Assembly (NCBI GenBank): GCA_035705985.1
Contig: DASSVP010000206.1
Span: 1-20,921 of the forward strand
DNA length: 20,921 nt
Origin: JACVRW01 sp035705985
Lineage (GTDB): Bacteria; Actinomycetota; Thermoleophilia; Solirubrobacterales; Thermoleophilaceae
Direction: 5' to 3'
The position numbers and the translations under genes were made by a program. Shown one piece after another: positions 1 through 7,100 of the stretch (position 1 is the first letter of the stretch; every line of letters starts with the position of its first letter). Below the pieces are notes generated by a model. The model saw only the letters and a program-made list of their open reading frames with translations, did not search any database and was not told the origin of the DNA.

Positions 1-1
1 C

Positions 2-391
2 GCGCGGCCGATCGTACTCGCGCTCGCCGCGCTGCTCGTCACCGCCGTCCTGGCCGTCGCGATCGCACTCGCGGCGAGCGGCGGAGGAGACCAGGCCGGC
101 ACCGACAAATCCGTCAGCGTGACGCTATTCGCGCCCACCGCCGGCGACAGCCAGCGCAGCCAACCGCCCGGCGTCAACGGCCCCACGCGCGCCCCTAACC
201 ACCCCCGGTCGGACCAACAGACTCGGGCCCTCCAAGCGGAGGGCCCGACCGTTGTGTGGGCGCTCGCGCTTTCGCGGCTGGCCCCTGCCCAGGCCACCTC
301 CGAGCCCCCTTTGCCCGAGGGGCAGCGAACTTCGGCATGGGCGATCTCGCCCGGATTCACTGCGCTCGACGTGAAGTACACGATCTCGTAG
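2..391 (+). CDS. 3' part of a membrane protein, C-terminus doubtful
   Basis: An open frame enters from the left edge and runs to a TAG at 389-391. Its first 28 or so visible residues form a clear transmembrane helix (PIVLALAALLVTAVLAVAIA) followed by a Gly/Asp-rich linker (SGGGDQAGTDK), a layout like the TIR protein at 1149 and like many actinobacterial kinases with a cytosolic domain, one helix and an outer segment. After about residue 45 the translation is low-complexity. The frame runs straight through a perfect hairpin at 223-248 and then overlaps a decayed minus-strand gene, so the genuine protein may end, or be broken, before about 220. No family can be assigned from what is visible. 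Confidence 0.4.
   Translation, partial: ARPIVLALAALLVTAVLAVAIALAASGGGDQAGTDKSVSVTLFAPTAGDSQRSQPPGVNGPTRAPNHPRSDQQTRALQAEGPTVVWALALSRLAPAQATSEPPLPEGQRTSAWAISPGFTALDVKYTIS
223..248. terminator. Perfect 11-bp GC hairpin, probable bidirectional terminator
   Basis: TCGGGCCCTCC and GGAGGGCCCGA pair perfectly across an AAGC tetraloop. There is no T-tract on either side, which is common for actinobacterial terminators. It lies between the truncated plus-strand membrane gene and the minus-strand collagen-like remnant, so it could serve either. Confidence 0.65.
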
Positions 392-514
392 CCGCTGATG
401 CCGGGGGCACCAGCGGCACCGGCGTCGCCCCTTCGGCCCCGGAGCACCCGGGTCGCCCTTCGGCCGCTGCGGGCCGGCGGGGAGTTGGCCCACCTTGAAG
501 TCGGTGGCCGTCAG
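249..514 (-). pseudogene. Collagen-like (Gly-X-Y) protein remnant, frameshifted
   Basis: Read on the minus strand, 514 downwards gives LTATDFKVGQLPAGPQ, then the Gly-X-Y run PKGDPGAPGPKG. The frame then breaks. Removing one base from the four-C run at 428-431 restores it as GDAGAAGAPGISGYEIVYFT, followed by a segment ending in CPSGK near 310. Short collagen-like stretches followed by GISGYE and a Cys-containing C-terminal domain are characteristic of exported actinobacterial triple-helix-repeat proteins. Upstream of 514 I find no signal peptide or start in any frame, and after CPSGK the translation no longer resembles the family. I infer a decayed fragment of a surface or secreted protein. 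A sequencing error could explain the frameshift but not the missing ends. Confidence 0.6.
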
Positions 515-540
515 TGGACGTGCCTTGAGACGTTCTCGGG

Positions 541-598
541 GCAGGAGTAGCCTGCTGACATTGACGACTAGACCGGCGCTGAGCGGCTGCTTAGCCGC
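541..598. promoter_or_regulatory. Two small hairpins upstream of the DUF4231-TIR operon
   Basis: GCAGG/CCTGC (541-555, five-base loop) and GCGGCT/AGCCGC (583-598, GCTT loop) sit 57-114 bases before the ATG at 655. A TTGACG at 561-566 could be a -35 box, but no good -10 box follows at normal spacing. They may be leader or operator structures. Nothing else is visible between 515 and 654. Confidence 0.25.
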
Positions 599-654
599 GT
601 GACTCGCGATTCGATCGGCCTCCGTCTAGCTCGGCCTCGAGAGGGGAACACGCG

Positions 655-1152
655 ATGGCCCAAGAAGACGCAGCTCCGGCGGGGAACGGCCCGGCGGTCG
701 GCCGCTATGTGAGCGCGGACGGGGGCTCGGATTCTCCGGTGCGAGCGCGGCTGGAGGACCAGATCGCCTGGTACGACGCCAAGAGCCAGCGAAATCAGCG
801 CCGTTTCAAGGAGCTCAAGGTCTGCCAGATCGTCGTCGCGGCGGCGATCCCGGTGGCGGCGGCGGCGTCCGCACCCGTGTGGCTGATGGGGGGCGGCGGC
901 GCCGTGATCGTCGTTCTGGAGGGGTTGCAGCAGCTCCAGCAGTATCAGCAGAACTGGACCACGTACCGGTCCACCTGCGAGCGGCTCAAGCACGAGAAGT
1001 TTCTTTTCCTCGGCCGGGCCGGGCCGTACGCCGCGATGCCCGACCCGGAGCCGCTGCTCGCCGAGCGCGTGGAGGGCCTCGTTTCCCAGGAGCACGCGGC
1101 CTGGGTCTCACACCGCGACGAGGCAGGCAAGCGCATCGGAGGCGGGGAGTGA
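655..1152 (+). CDS. DUF4231 two-transmembrane protein
   Basis: A 165-residue protein matching the DUF4231 pattern by eye. An N-terminal helix (RLEDQIAWYDAKSQRNQRR) precedes a pair of hydrophobic helices at about 61-88 (VCQIVVAAAIPVAAAAS and WLMGGGGAVIVVLEGL). Then come the Gln-rich QQLQQYQQNW segment, the conserved YRSTCERLKHEKFLF stretch and a C-terminal helix (LLAERVEGLVSQEHAAWV). The ATG has a good ribosome binding site (AGAGGGGA). DUF4231 belongs, to my knowledge, with the SLATT-like 2TM proteins proposed as pore-forming or membrane effectors in nucleotide-triggered conflict systems; no member's activity is shown by this sequence. Its stop overlaps the GTG start of the TIR gene, so the two are co-translated and probably act together at the membrane. 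Confidence 0.85.
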   Translation: MAQEDAAPAGNGPAVGRYVSADGGSDSPVRARLEDQIAWYDAKSQRNQRRFKELKVCQIVVAAAIPVAAAASAPVWLMGGGGAVIVVLEGLQQLQQYQQNWTTYRSTCERLKHEKFLFLGRAGPYAAMPDPEPLLAERVEGLVSQEHAAWVSHRDEAGKRIGGGE

Positions 1153-2396
1153 GCGCGGGGCCGACGGAGTCGGGGAGCGTCCCAGGGCCGAAGGTCTTCA
1201 TCACCTACCGGCGCGACGAGACCGCCGCCCACGCGGGGCGCCTCTACGACGCCATGGTGGCGCGGTTCGGGGAGGACAACGTGTTCATGGACGTGGACAT
1301 GGCGCCCGGGGTCGACTTCGTCGAGCGGATTAGGGAGGCGGTGGCCGCCTGCCACGTGCTGATAGTCGTCATGGGACCGAAGTGGGCGACGGTCGAGGAC
1401 GAGCGAGGCACTGCGCGGCTCGCCGATCCCGAGGACTTCGTCCGGCTCGAGGTCGAGACCGCCCTGCGGCGCCCCGACGTGACGCCGATTCCCGTGCTCG
1501 TCGCCGGGGCGCGGATGCCTAACCGAAACGACCTGCCGCCGGAGATACGGGCGATCACGCGGCGCAACGCACTGGAGCTCAGCGACCCGCGCTGGCGCTA
1601 CGACGTCGGTCGCCTGATCAGCGCCCTCGATCAGCTACTGGCGGAAATGCCGGTCGGCGGCGGCACAACCGCGCCCCAGCGCAGCATCGCCACGCGGAAG
1701 CCGGGACCGGCTCCGGGCGACACCGTCCCCGGCGCGGGGGAGACCGCGCCGCCGCCGAAGGTTGCGGCCACCACGTCCGCGAAGAGCAAACCGGCAGCGC
1801 CCTGGACAGGCGGTGGCAGGCGGCAGCGGTGGGCGCTGCTCGGCGTGGCGGCGATCGCCGCGATCGTGGTTGCGGTCGTTCTCACGGCTAATAGCGACGG
1901 TGGCAATGGGGCGGCTGATGGCGGCGGTGACACTAGTGCGAACCAAGAGACCGGCGATCCTCAAGCGCTACTTAATAGCCTCCCTGCCAGCATCCGAGAA
2001 AGTTGCAGGGACGACCCGACAGAACAATGGATGGTCGAGGAGAGCGAGGCGCTGGCGCAAGTGAACTGCGAAAGCGCAGAGGTCGGGAACGACTACCTCA
2101 CCTATGGCCGTTGGGAGAGCCCCACGAAGGCGCGCGAGTGGCTCAAGGACGCAAAGAAGTTCTACTCCTCCTCGTCCAGCACGGACCCTTGCAGCAGTCG
2201 GATAAAAACTTCGATGCAAATGGAACTGCCGCAAGCTGAGAGCGCGTGCGTCGACATCGTCAAGAAGGGCGACTCGGGCATCGTCATGGTGTGGAACGAG
2301 GACCAGTCACCTGTTGCTGGCAATTTCCACTTGATCGACAACCACAATCAAGACACCGCCCTCAAGAAGTGGGAAGAGGTTGTCAAGGCCCCGTAG
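1149..2396 (+). CDS. TIR-domain transmembrane protein with Cys-containing ectodomain
   Basis: A 415-residue protein starting at GTG 1149, which overlaps the upstream TGA (GTGA) and follows GGAGGCGGGGA. Residues 14-160 form a TIR domain: KVFITYRRDE at its start, FGEDNVFMDVDMAPGVDF, CHVLIVVMGPKW, and DFVRLEVETALRR with Glu101 and Glu103 as candidates for the NADase glutamate. A Pro/Ala/Thr-rich linker leads to RRQRW and one helix at about 228-248, which puts the TIR domain in the cytosol. The outer 165 residues carry four cysteines (286, 307, 348, 367), enough for two disulfides, and resemble outer domains of actinobacterial Ser/Thr kinases in layout. Many bacterial TIR domains hydrolyse NAD+. 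I infer a membrane-anchored TIR effector or sensor partnered with DUF4231; the trigger and the ectodomain ligand are unknown. Confidence 0.85.
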   Translation: MSAGPTESGSVPGPKVFITYRRDETAAHAGRLYDAMVARFGEDNVFMDVDMAPGVDFVERIREAVAACHVLIVVMGPKWATVEDERGTARLADPEDFVRLEVETALRRPDVTPIPVLVAGARMPNRNDLPPEIRAITRRNALELSDPRWRYDVGRLISALDQLLAEMPVGGGTTAPQRSIATRKPGPAPGDTVPGAGETAPPPKVAATTSAKSKPAAPWTGGGRRQRWALLGVAAIAAIVVAVVLTANSDGGNGAADGGGDTSANQETGDPQALLNSLPASIRESCRDDPTEQWMVEESEALAQVNCESAEVGNDYLTYGRWESPTKAREWLKDAKKFYSSSSSTDPCSSRIKTSMQMELPQAESACVDIVKKGDSGIVMVWNEDQSPVAGNFHLIDNHNQDTALKKWEEVVKAP

Positions 2397-2502
2397 GCGG
2401 CCGCCGGGTGGAGGTACACCAAGGTCTAAGCCCCGGTTCGGAGAGCGGCTCCTCTTGCGAGGCCATCACCCGATTTGACTTGACCGCGGCATCGTAACTG
2501 CC

Positions 2503-2570
2503 CGGTAGACGGCAGCAGGTGCTCTCGCCTTACAAGCAAGAGGTCGCCCGTTCGAGCCGGGCACCGCCCA
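2503..2570 (+). repeat. tRNA-Val(UAC)-like element, copy 1
   Basis: The core at 2529-2570 reads as a tRNA 3' half: loop CTTACAA (anticodon UAC) with a 5-bp stem (CTCGC/GCAAG) holding one C-A mismatch, variable loop AGGTC, a perfect T-arm GCCCG-TTCGAGC-CGGGC, then ACCGCCC and A. A D-loop-like GGTAGAC lies at 2504-2510. No GGGCGGT acceptor 5' strand is found, so it is not a working tRNA. It lies between the TIR gene and DUF1326; the rest of the 2397-2651 gap holds only a GGCGGCCGCC palindrome at 2397-2406. Confidence 0.75.
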
Positions 2571-2651
2571 CTCAGCCGCGCTTCCGCGAAAGCTTGACTC
2601 GGGCGTCTCGCGGGGAGGAGGATGCTCCCCGAGCAACCGAGGAGGTCGGGG

Positions 2652-3257
2652 ATGGCGTGGAAGATCGAGGGGCAGTACTTCGAGAACTGCTCGTGCGACG
2701 TACCGTGCCCGTGCACGGTCTCTCTTGATCTCGGTGCGGACCGGGACCGCTGCAACGCCTTCCTCGTCTTCCAGGTGGAGTCGGGCGAGGTGGACGGCGT
2801 GGACGTGAGCGGCCTGACGGTCGCCGCGATGATCGACACCCCGAAGGTGATGAGCGACGGGAACTGGCGCCTCGGTGTTCTGATCGACGACCGGGCCTCT
2901 GACGAGCAGACCGAGAAGCTCGGGGCGGTCTTCGGCGGGCAGCTCGGCGGCCCGATGGAGGCGCTTGGACCACTGGTCGGTGAGCAGCTCGGTCTGGAGC
3001 GCGTGCCGATGGAGGTCTCGCACGAGAACGGCACCCACCGGATCAGGGTCGGCGACGACGGCGAGGTGGAGGTGCGGGAGCTCGTCTCCTTCGGCAGGGA
3101 GGACGGTCAGCCGGCGAGACTGGTCGGCGTCTTCCACCCGGCCGGCGAAGACCTCACGATCGCCAGGGCGACCACGTCGCATGTCAGCGCGTTCGGGATC
3201 GACTTCGCTTTCGAGGGCGGCTCGGGCTTCGCCAACCCGTTCTCCTGGGCGGCCTAG
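2652..3257 (+). CDS. DUF1326 domain-containing protein
   Basis: A 201-residue soluble protein of usual family length. The N-terminus WKIEGQYFENCSCDVPCPC is the family signature, with four cysteines spaced C-x-C-x3-C-x-C that look suited to binding a metal. FLVFQVESGEVDGVDVSGLTV and a HVSAFG stretch near the C-terminus also fit. I chose ATG 2652 over an in-frame ATG at 2622 because GGAGG lies just before it and the protein then starts directly with the conserved block. No biochemical role is established for the family. It stands immediately before a DUF2182 membrane protein, a pairing seen in many bacteria to my knowledge, so the two probably work together, perhaps in metal handling. Confidence 0.88.
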   Translation: MAWKIEGQYFENCSCDVPCPCTVSLDLGADRDRCNAFLVFQVESGEVDGVDVSGLTVAAMIDTPKVMSDGNWRLGVLIDDRASDEQTEKLGAVFGGQLGGPMEALGPLVGEQLGLERVPMEVSHENGTHRIRVGDDGEVEVRELVSFGREDGQPARLVGVFHPAGEDLTIARATTSHVSAFGIDFAFEGGSGFANPFSWAA

Positions 3258-3322
3258 CACTGGAGGCTGCACAGCTCTCAACTCGCCCGGCCCGGTCTCG
3301 GTTCGACCGCGCCCAGCTCGGC

Positions 3323-4111
3323 TTGCTCGGTGTGCTGCTCGCACTCGCGGTGCTGGCCTGGCTGGTCACCGACAACCGGATGGGCGGTATGGACTCGGCC
3401 CCCGGGATGGCACTGGGGGGCCTCGGCTTCTACGTCACGGTGTGGGTCGTGATGATGGCGGCAATGATGTTCCCGTCGGTTGCTCCAACCGTGCTCATGT
3501 ACGACCGGCTCCGGGAGGGCCACCGGGCGCGCGGCAAGGGCGCCGCCGCTGACGCGACGGCGCTGTTCGTCGTCGGGTATCTCGTGGTCTGGACCGCTGC
3601 CGGTCTGGCCGCCTACGCGCTGTTCGAGCTCGGCCGGGCCATTGACCCGGCGTTCCTGGCCTGGGACGAGGCGGGCCGCTACGTCACCGGCGGCGTGATC
3701 GTGGCCGCGGCCGTGTACCAGATGACCCCGCTCAAGCAGGCCTGCCTGGTCAAGTGCCGCAGCCCGATGATGTTTCTCGCCGAGCGCTGGCGTCACGGTC
3801 GGGGGGGTGCCCTCGAACTCGGTACGAGACACGGCGCCTGGTGCCTCGGCTGCTGCTGGGCGCTGATGGCGGCTCTGTTCGCCGTGGGCATTATGAGCCT
3901 CGGCTGGATGGCCCTGATCGCGGCGTTCATCGCCGCCGAGAAGCTGCTGCCATGGCCCATCTCGGCACGGAGGACTGTGGCCGTCCTGTTGCTCGTGCTG
4001 GGGCTCGGCATCGCGTTCGTCCCCGCGGAGGTGCCCGGCTTCGCCGAACCGGGCAGCGGGATGAACGACGGTGAGAGCACGCACGGCGACGGGATGCAGA
4101 TGACGCGCTGA
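3323..4111 (+). CDS. DUF2182 polytopic membrane protein
   Basis: At least 262 residues with about seven hydrophobic segments. Family landmarks are WVVMMAAMMFPSVAPTVLMY, YQMTPLKQACLVKCRSP and GAWCLGCCWALMAALF; these Met- and Cys-rich helices are why the family is described as a predicted metal-binding membrane protein. The C-terminal tail (MNDGESTHGDGMQMTR) is rich in Met, His and Asp. The annotated TTG at 3323 falls in the first helix. The frame stays open upstream, and translation of 3260-3322 gives an Arg-rich lead-in ending RSRFDRAQLG that looks genuine, but no ATG, GTG or TTG lies there. The true start may therefore be a CTG at 3260, a start inside the DUF1326 gene, or lost. It follows DUF1326 closely and is probably in the same operon. 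Confidence 0.85.
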   Translation: MLGVLLALAVLAWLVTDNRMGGMDSAPGMALGGLGFYVTVWVVMMAAMMFPSVAPTVLMYDRLREGHRARGKGAAADATALFVVGYLVVWTAAGLAAYALFELGRAIDPAFLAWDEAGRYVTGGVIVAAAVYQMTPLKQACLVKCRSPMMFLAERWRHGRGGALELGTRHGAWCLGCCWALMAALFAVGIMSLGWMALIAAFIAAEKLLPWPISARRTVAVLLLVLGLGIAFVPAEVPGFAEPGSGMNDGESTHGDGMQMTR

Positions 4112-4149
4112 AGTCCTGCGCGCTAACGCCCTGACGCGCCGAGCGGTTA

Positions 4150-4190
4150 TGGAAGCGGTGCGGAAGCAGCAAACCGCAGCAAACAGCAGC
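4150..4190 (+). repeat. Box A of the composite repeat, copy 2 unit
   Basis: GGAAGC is repeated and followed by GCAGCAAACCGCAGC and further GCAGC units. The same pattern recurs at 9914-9958, inverted at 14713-14759, and in diverged form at 19600-19640. It lies 75 bases before the tRNA-like core of copy 2. Confidence 0.65.
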
Positions 4191-4235
4191 GCCTCCGCTT
4201 GATCAGTCGCCCCCCGACCGGCCTGAAGCGACATG

Positions 4236-4306
4236 CGGCAGTAGAGCGCAGAAGATGCTCGGGCCTTACAAGCAAGAGGTCGCCCGTTCGAGCCGTGCAC
4301 CGCCCA
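4236..4306 (+). repeat. tRNA-Val(UAC)-like element, copy 2
   Basis: The core at 4265-4306 matches copy 1 except for one T-arm base (CCGTGC for CCGGGC), which breaks one T-stem pair. GTAGAGC upstream resembles a D-arm. Downstream, 4322-4347 (GGACGCGAGCACTCTGCTG) matches box C of copy 4. Together with box A it nearly fills the gap between DUF2182 and the cupin. Confidence 0.72.
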
Positions 4307-4380
4307 TCCCCGGGTCTCGTTGGACGCGAGCACTCTGCTGTCTGTCGGCTGGCGCCCCGCGCGCATAGGAGAGTGAATGA

Positions 4381-4983
4381 GTGAGCAGCGGGGCAAGCGC
4401 CGCCTTGTACGATCGGACGATGGTCGCCGAAGCCAGGCTCGAGGAGACCGAGGCAGGGCTCGTGCCGGCGAGCATGGGCTGGTTCGTGATGAACGCGCGC
4501 GACGCGCGTTGGCGGGATCAGCCCGGACGAGGGCACAGCCTGCCGCTTACCGGCGCAGACGAGTACGAGGCCGAGACGTTCTTCCCGATGCTCGGGATGG
4601 CGATCCGGGTCGTGAACGCCGGGGAGCCGACCGACACGTACCACTGGGAGACCGAGCAGGAGGATTTCCTCGTGGTCTCGGGCGAGGCGCTCCTAATCGT
4701 CGAGGGGCAGGAACGCCGACTGAGGCAGTGGGACTTCGTGCATTGCCCGCCCGAGACGCGGCACGCGTTCGTCGGCGCCGGCGACGAGCCTTGCGTGCTC
4801 CTGTGCGCGAGTTCGCGGCAGTTCCAGAAGGACGGCCCGTGGGGCTTCTACTGCGCCGATGAGACCGCCGCCCGCTACAACGCGAGCTCGCCCGAGGACA
4901 CGCAGGACAACGCGCTCGCGTACGCGCGATTCCCGCCGCCGGAGCCCGCGCGCTACCGCGACGGCTTGCTTCCGAACGGCTAG
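4381..4983 (+). CDS. Cupin-domain protein
   Basis: A 200-residue single-domain cupin. Cupin motif 1 is YHWETEQEDFLVVSGEA, with a metal-ligand-like His and acidic residues. Motif 2 is WDFVHCPPETRHAFVG, giving the second His. The opening LEETEAGLVPASMGWFVMNARDARW is typical of a group of actinobacterial cupins of unknown substrate. GTG 4381 is preceded by AGGAGA at suitable spacing. An internal ATG at 4423 would start right at the conserved block but has no clear ribosome binding site. An out-of-frame ATG at 4377 shares the same binding site and gives a nonsense protein. The gene stands alone between two tRNA-like elements, so context does not suggest a substrate. Confidence 0.82.
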   Translation: MSSGASAALYDRTMVAEARLEETEAGLVPASMGWFVMNARDARWRDQPGRGHSLPLTGADEYEAETFFPMLGMAIRVVNAGEPTDTYHWETEQEDFLVVSGEALLIVEGQERRLRQWDFVHCPPETRHAFVGAGDEPCVLLCASSRQFQKDGPWGFYCADETAARYNASSPEDTQDNALAYARFPPPEPARYRDGLLPNG

Positions 4984-5062
4984 CGAGACGTCGTGAAGGC
5001 GTCGCCTCCTCGCGTGGCCGCGGGCGGCGAAGGCCAGTCTTGCTTCCGCGTAAGAGCAGGAG

Positions 5063-5100
5063 CAAGCAAGAGGCCGCCCGTTCGAGCCGTGCACCGCCCA
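5063..5100 (+). repeat. tRNA-Val-like element, copy 3 (truncated)
   Basis: CAAGCAAGAGGCCGCCCG and then TTCGAGCCGTGCACCGCCCA keep the variable loop, T-arm and acceptor 3' strand, but the anticodon loop is replaced by an unrelated stretch (GCGTAAGAGCAGGAG). It shares the CCGTGC variant with its neighbour copy 2. The rest of the 4984-5268 gap, between the cupin and the oxidoreductase operon, shows nothing I recognise. Confidence 0.65.
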
Positions 5101-5268
5101 TGAACCCTCTGCCAGATCAACGGGCAGGAATATCGGGCGAACTTGCCCGTACTTCGCGGCTGCTTTTCGGCGGGCATTTGCGGGTGGCTGTCATTGCGGG
5201 TTTCCACTCAGTTGAAGGGGCGCCTTCCACGGATATCGCGGGCGGTGTCCAGTAGGAAGATTCGCTGG

Positions 5269-5850
5269 ATGTTCCAGCTGCGTATCCACGGGCGGGGCGG
5301 ACAAGGTGTTGTCACCGCGGCCGAGCTGGTCTCGATCGCGGCCTTCATCGAGGGGCGCCATGCGCAGGCGTTTCCGAGCTTCGGATCCGAGCGCGCCGGC
5401 GCCCCCGTGGTCTCGTTTTGCCGTATCGATGACCGCGAGATTCGCGTCCGGGAGCCGATATCGGAGCCCGACGCCTTGATAATTCAGGACCCGACGCTGT
5501 TGCACCAGGTCGACGTTTTCGGCGGGCTCAGCGACGACGGCTTCATCCTGATCAACTCTTCTCGTGGCTTCGAGGAGCTCGGGCTCGAAGAGCTCTCAGA
5601 GCGGTTCCGGCCCGAGCGGATGCTCGCCGTGCCGGCAACGGACCTCGCGCGCGAGTACCTCGGCCGGCCGCTCCCCAACGCGGTCTTGCTGGGCGGCTTC
5701 GCGGCGCTCACGGACTTGATATCGATCGACTCGGTGCAGGCGGCGATTCGCCAGAAGTTTCCCGGCCCGATCGGGGAGCGGAACGTCGTCGCCGCCCGGA
5801 AGGCGTTCGAGCACGTGCGGACGGAGCGGGGGGAGCCGGCGCGTGCTTAG
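5269..5850 (+). CDS. porG: 2-oxoacid:ferredoxin oxidoreductase, gamma subunit
   Basis: A 193-residue protein of the pyruvate/ketoisovalerate oxidoreductase gamma family. HGRGGQGVVTAAELVS at the N-terminus is the family's Gly-rich motif, followed by AQAFPSFGSERAGAPVVSF, PDALIIQDPTLL and the C-terminal PNAVLLGGFAAL block. ATG 5269 has AGGAAG upstream and begins the conserved strand; a longer frame from 5143 adds an N-terminus with no family resemblance. In multi-subunit enzymes gamma packs against alpha and beta, which together oxidise or synthesise 2-oxoacids with CoA and ferredoxin. It is the first gene of a gamma-alpha-beta-GltD-like operon and overlaps alpha by 8 bases. The substrate (pyruvate or a branched 2-oxoacid) cannot be fixed from this subunit. 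Confidence 0.92.
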   Translation: MFQLRIHGRGGQGVVTAAELVSIAAFIEGRHAQAFPSFGSERAGAPVVSFCRIDDREIRVREPISEPDALIIQDPTLLHQVDVFGGLSDDGFILINSSRGFEELGLEELSERFRPERMLAVPATDLAREYLGRPLPNAVLLGGFAALTDLISIDSVQAAIRQKFPGPIGERNVVAARKAFEHVRTERGEPARA

Positions 5851-7093
5851 GCAGGAGGAGGGCTCGCGCGCCGTCGCCGAAGCCGTCGCACTCTGCCGGC
5901 CGGAGGTGATCTGCGCTTATCCGATCTCCCCCCAGACGCACATCGTCGAGCACCTCTCCGATCTGGTCCGGACCCGTGAGCTCGACCCCTGCGAGTACGT
6001 CTCGGTCGAGTCGGAGTTCGCGGCGATGTCGGTTGCGATCGGCGCCTCGGCGGCCGGTGCACGCGCCTACACGGCGACTGCGAGCCAGGGCCTGCTCTAT
6101 ATGGCCGAGGCGCTGTACAACGCCTCCGGGCTTGGGCTGCCCCTCGTGATGACCGTGGCCAACCGGGCCATCGGCGCCCCCATCAACATCTGGAACGACC
6201 ACTCGGACACGATGTCGCAGCGCGACTCCGGTTGGGTCCAGCTCTATGCCGAGACCAACCAGGAGGCGCTCGATCTGCACATCCAGGCCTACCGGCTCGC
6301 AGAGGAGATCTCGCTGCCCGTCATGGTGTGCATGGACGGCTTCATCCTCACCCATGCCTACGAGCGGGTCGACGTACCGACCCAGGAGCAGGTCGACGCC
6401 TTTCTACCGGCGTACGAGCCGCGCCAGGTGCTCGACCCTGCGGAACCCGTGACGATCGGCGCGATGGTCGGCCCCGAGGCGTTCTTCGAGGTGAAGTACC
6501 TGGCCCACGCCAAGCAGATGCAGGCGCTCGACGTGATCCCCGAGATCGCGGCCGACTTCGCGGCGGCGTTCGGGCGCGAGTCGGGCGGGTTGGTTCGGCC
6601 CTACCGCGCCCACGGCGCCGAGACGATCGCCGTCGCCCTGGGTTCGGTGCTCGGCACGATCGAGGAGACGATTGATGAGCTTCGCGACGAGGGGGTCAGC
6701 ATCGGCGCTCTCGGAATCAAGACGTTCCGGCCGTTTCCGCTCGACGAGGTACGCGAGGCGCTCGCCGACGCGAAGCGGGTGATCGTGCTCGAAAAGGCTC
6801 TGGCGGTGGGGATCGGCGGCATCGTCTCGGCCAACGTGCGGATGGCCCTGTCTGGCGTGCAGCTCTCCGGTTACACCGTGATAGCCGGTCTCGGTGGACG
6901 GGCGATCACACAAAGATCCCTGCGGCGGCTGTTCGAGGATGGCGTCGCCGACAAGCTCAAGCCGCTCACCTTCCTCGACATGGATTGGGAGCTGGTCGAG
7001 CGGGAGTTGGAGCGCGTGCGGTCGGGCCCGTCCGGGCCACACGAGCAAAACATGCTGCGTGACATCGGCGTCGTGGCGGCGGAGTCCCACTAG
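5843..7093 (+). CDS. porA: 2-oxoacid:ferredoxin oxidoreductase, alpha subunit
   Basis: A 416-residue protein starting at GTG 5843 inside the end of the gamma gene. CAYPISPQTHIVEHLSDLV is the family's YPI(T/S)P motif; YVSVESEFAAMSVAIGASAAGARAYTATASQGLLYM follows the classical PFOR domain I pattern, and PINIWNDHSDTMSQRDSGW is typical of pyruvate synthase alpha chains. The second half has the transketolase C-terminal-like domain (IGALGIKTFRPFPLDEV). The length fits a stand-alone alpha chain, not a fused single-chain PFOR. It forms the active site with the TPP-binding beta subunit encoded next. The whole sequence looks intact. Confidence 0.93.
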   Translation: MLRQEEGSRAVAEAVALCRPEVICAYPISPQTHIVEHLSDLVRTRELDPCEYVSVESEFAAMSVAIGASAAGARAYTATASQGLLYMAEALYNASGLGLPLVMTVANRAIGAPINIWNDHSDTMSQRDSGWVQLYAETNQEALDLHIQAYRLAEEISLPVMVCMDGFILTHAYERVDVPTQEQVDAFLPAYEPRQVLDPAEPVTIGAMVGPEAFFEVKYLAHAKQMQALDVIPEIAADFAAAFGRESGGLVRPYRAHGAETIAVALGSVLGTIEETIDELRDEGVSIGALGIKTFRPFPLDEVREALADAKRVIVLEKALAVGIGGIVSANVRMALSGVQLSGYTVIAGLGGRAITQRSLRRLFEDGVADKLKPLTFLDMDWELVERELERVRSGPSGPHEQNMLRDIGVVAAESH

Positions 7094-7100
7094 GAGAGCG

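Noticed and set aside
879..1148. N-terminal extension of the TIR protein from an in-frame ATG at 879
   Set aside because: It overlaps the DUF4231 gene in another frame and is Arg-rich nonsense; GTG 1149 with a ribosome binding site starts right before the TIR domain.
2503..2570. Functional tRNA-Val gene
   Set aside because: Only the 3' half is well formed; the acceptor 5' strand and a proper D-arm are missing.
2466..3344. Long minus-strand open frame across the DUF1326 gene
   Set aside because: Arg/Pro-rich shadow of the plus-strand gene; it also contains the PGSNGRPLACKARAP string, which is the antisense of the tRNA-like repeat.
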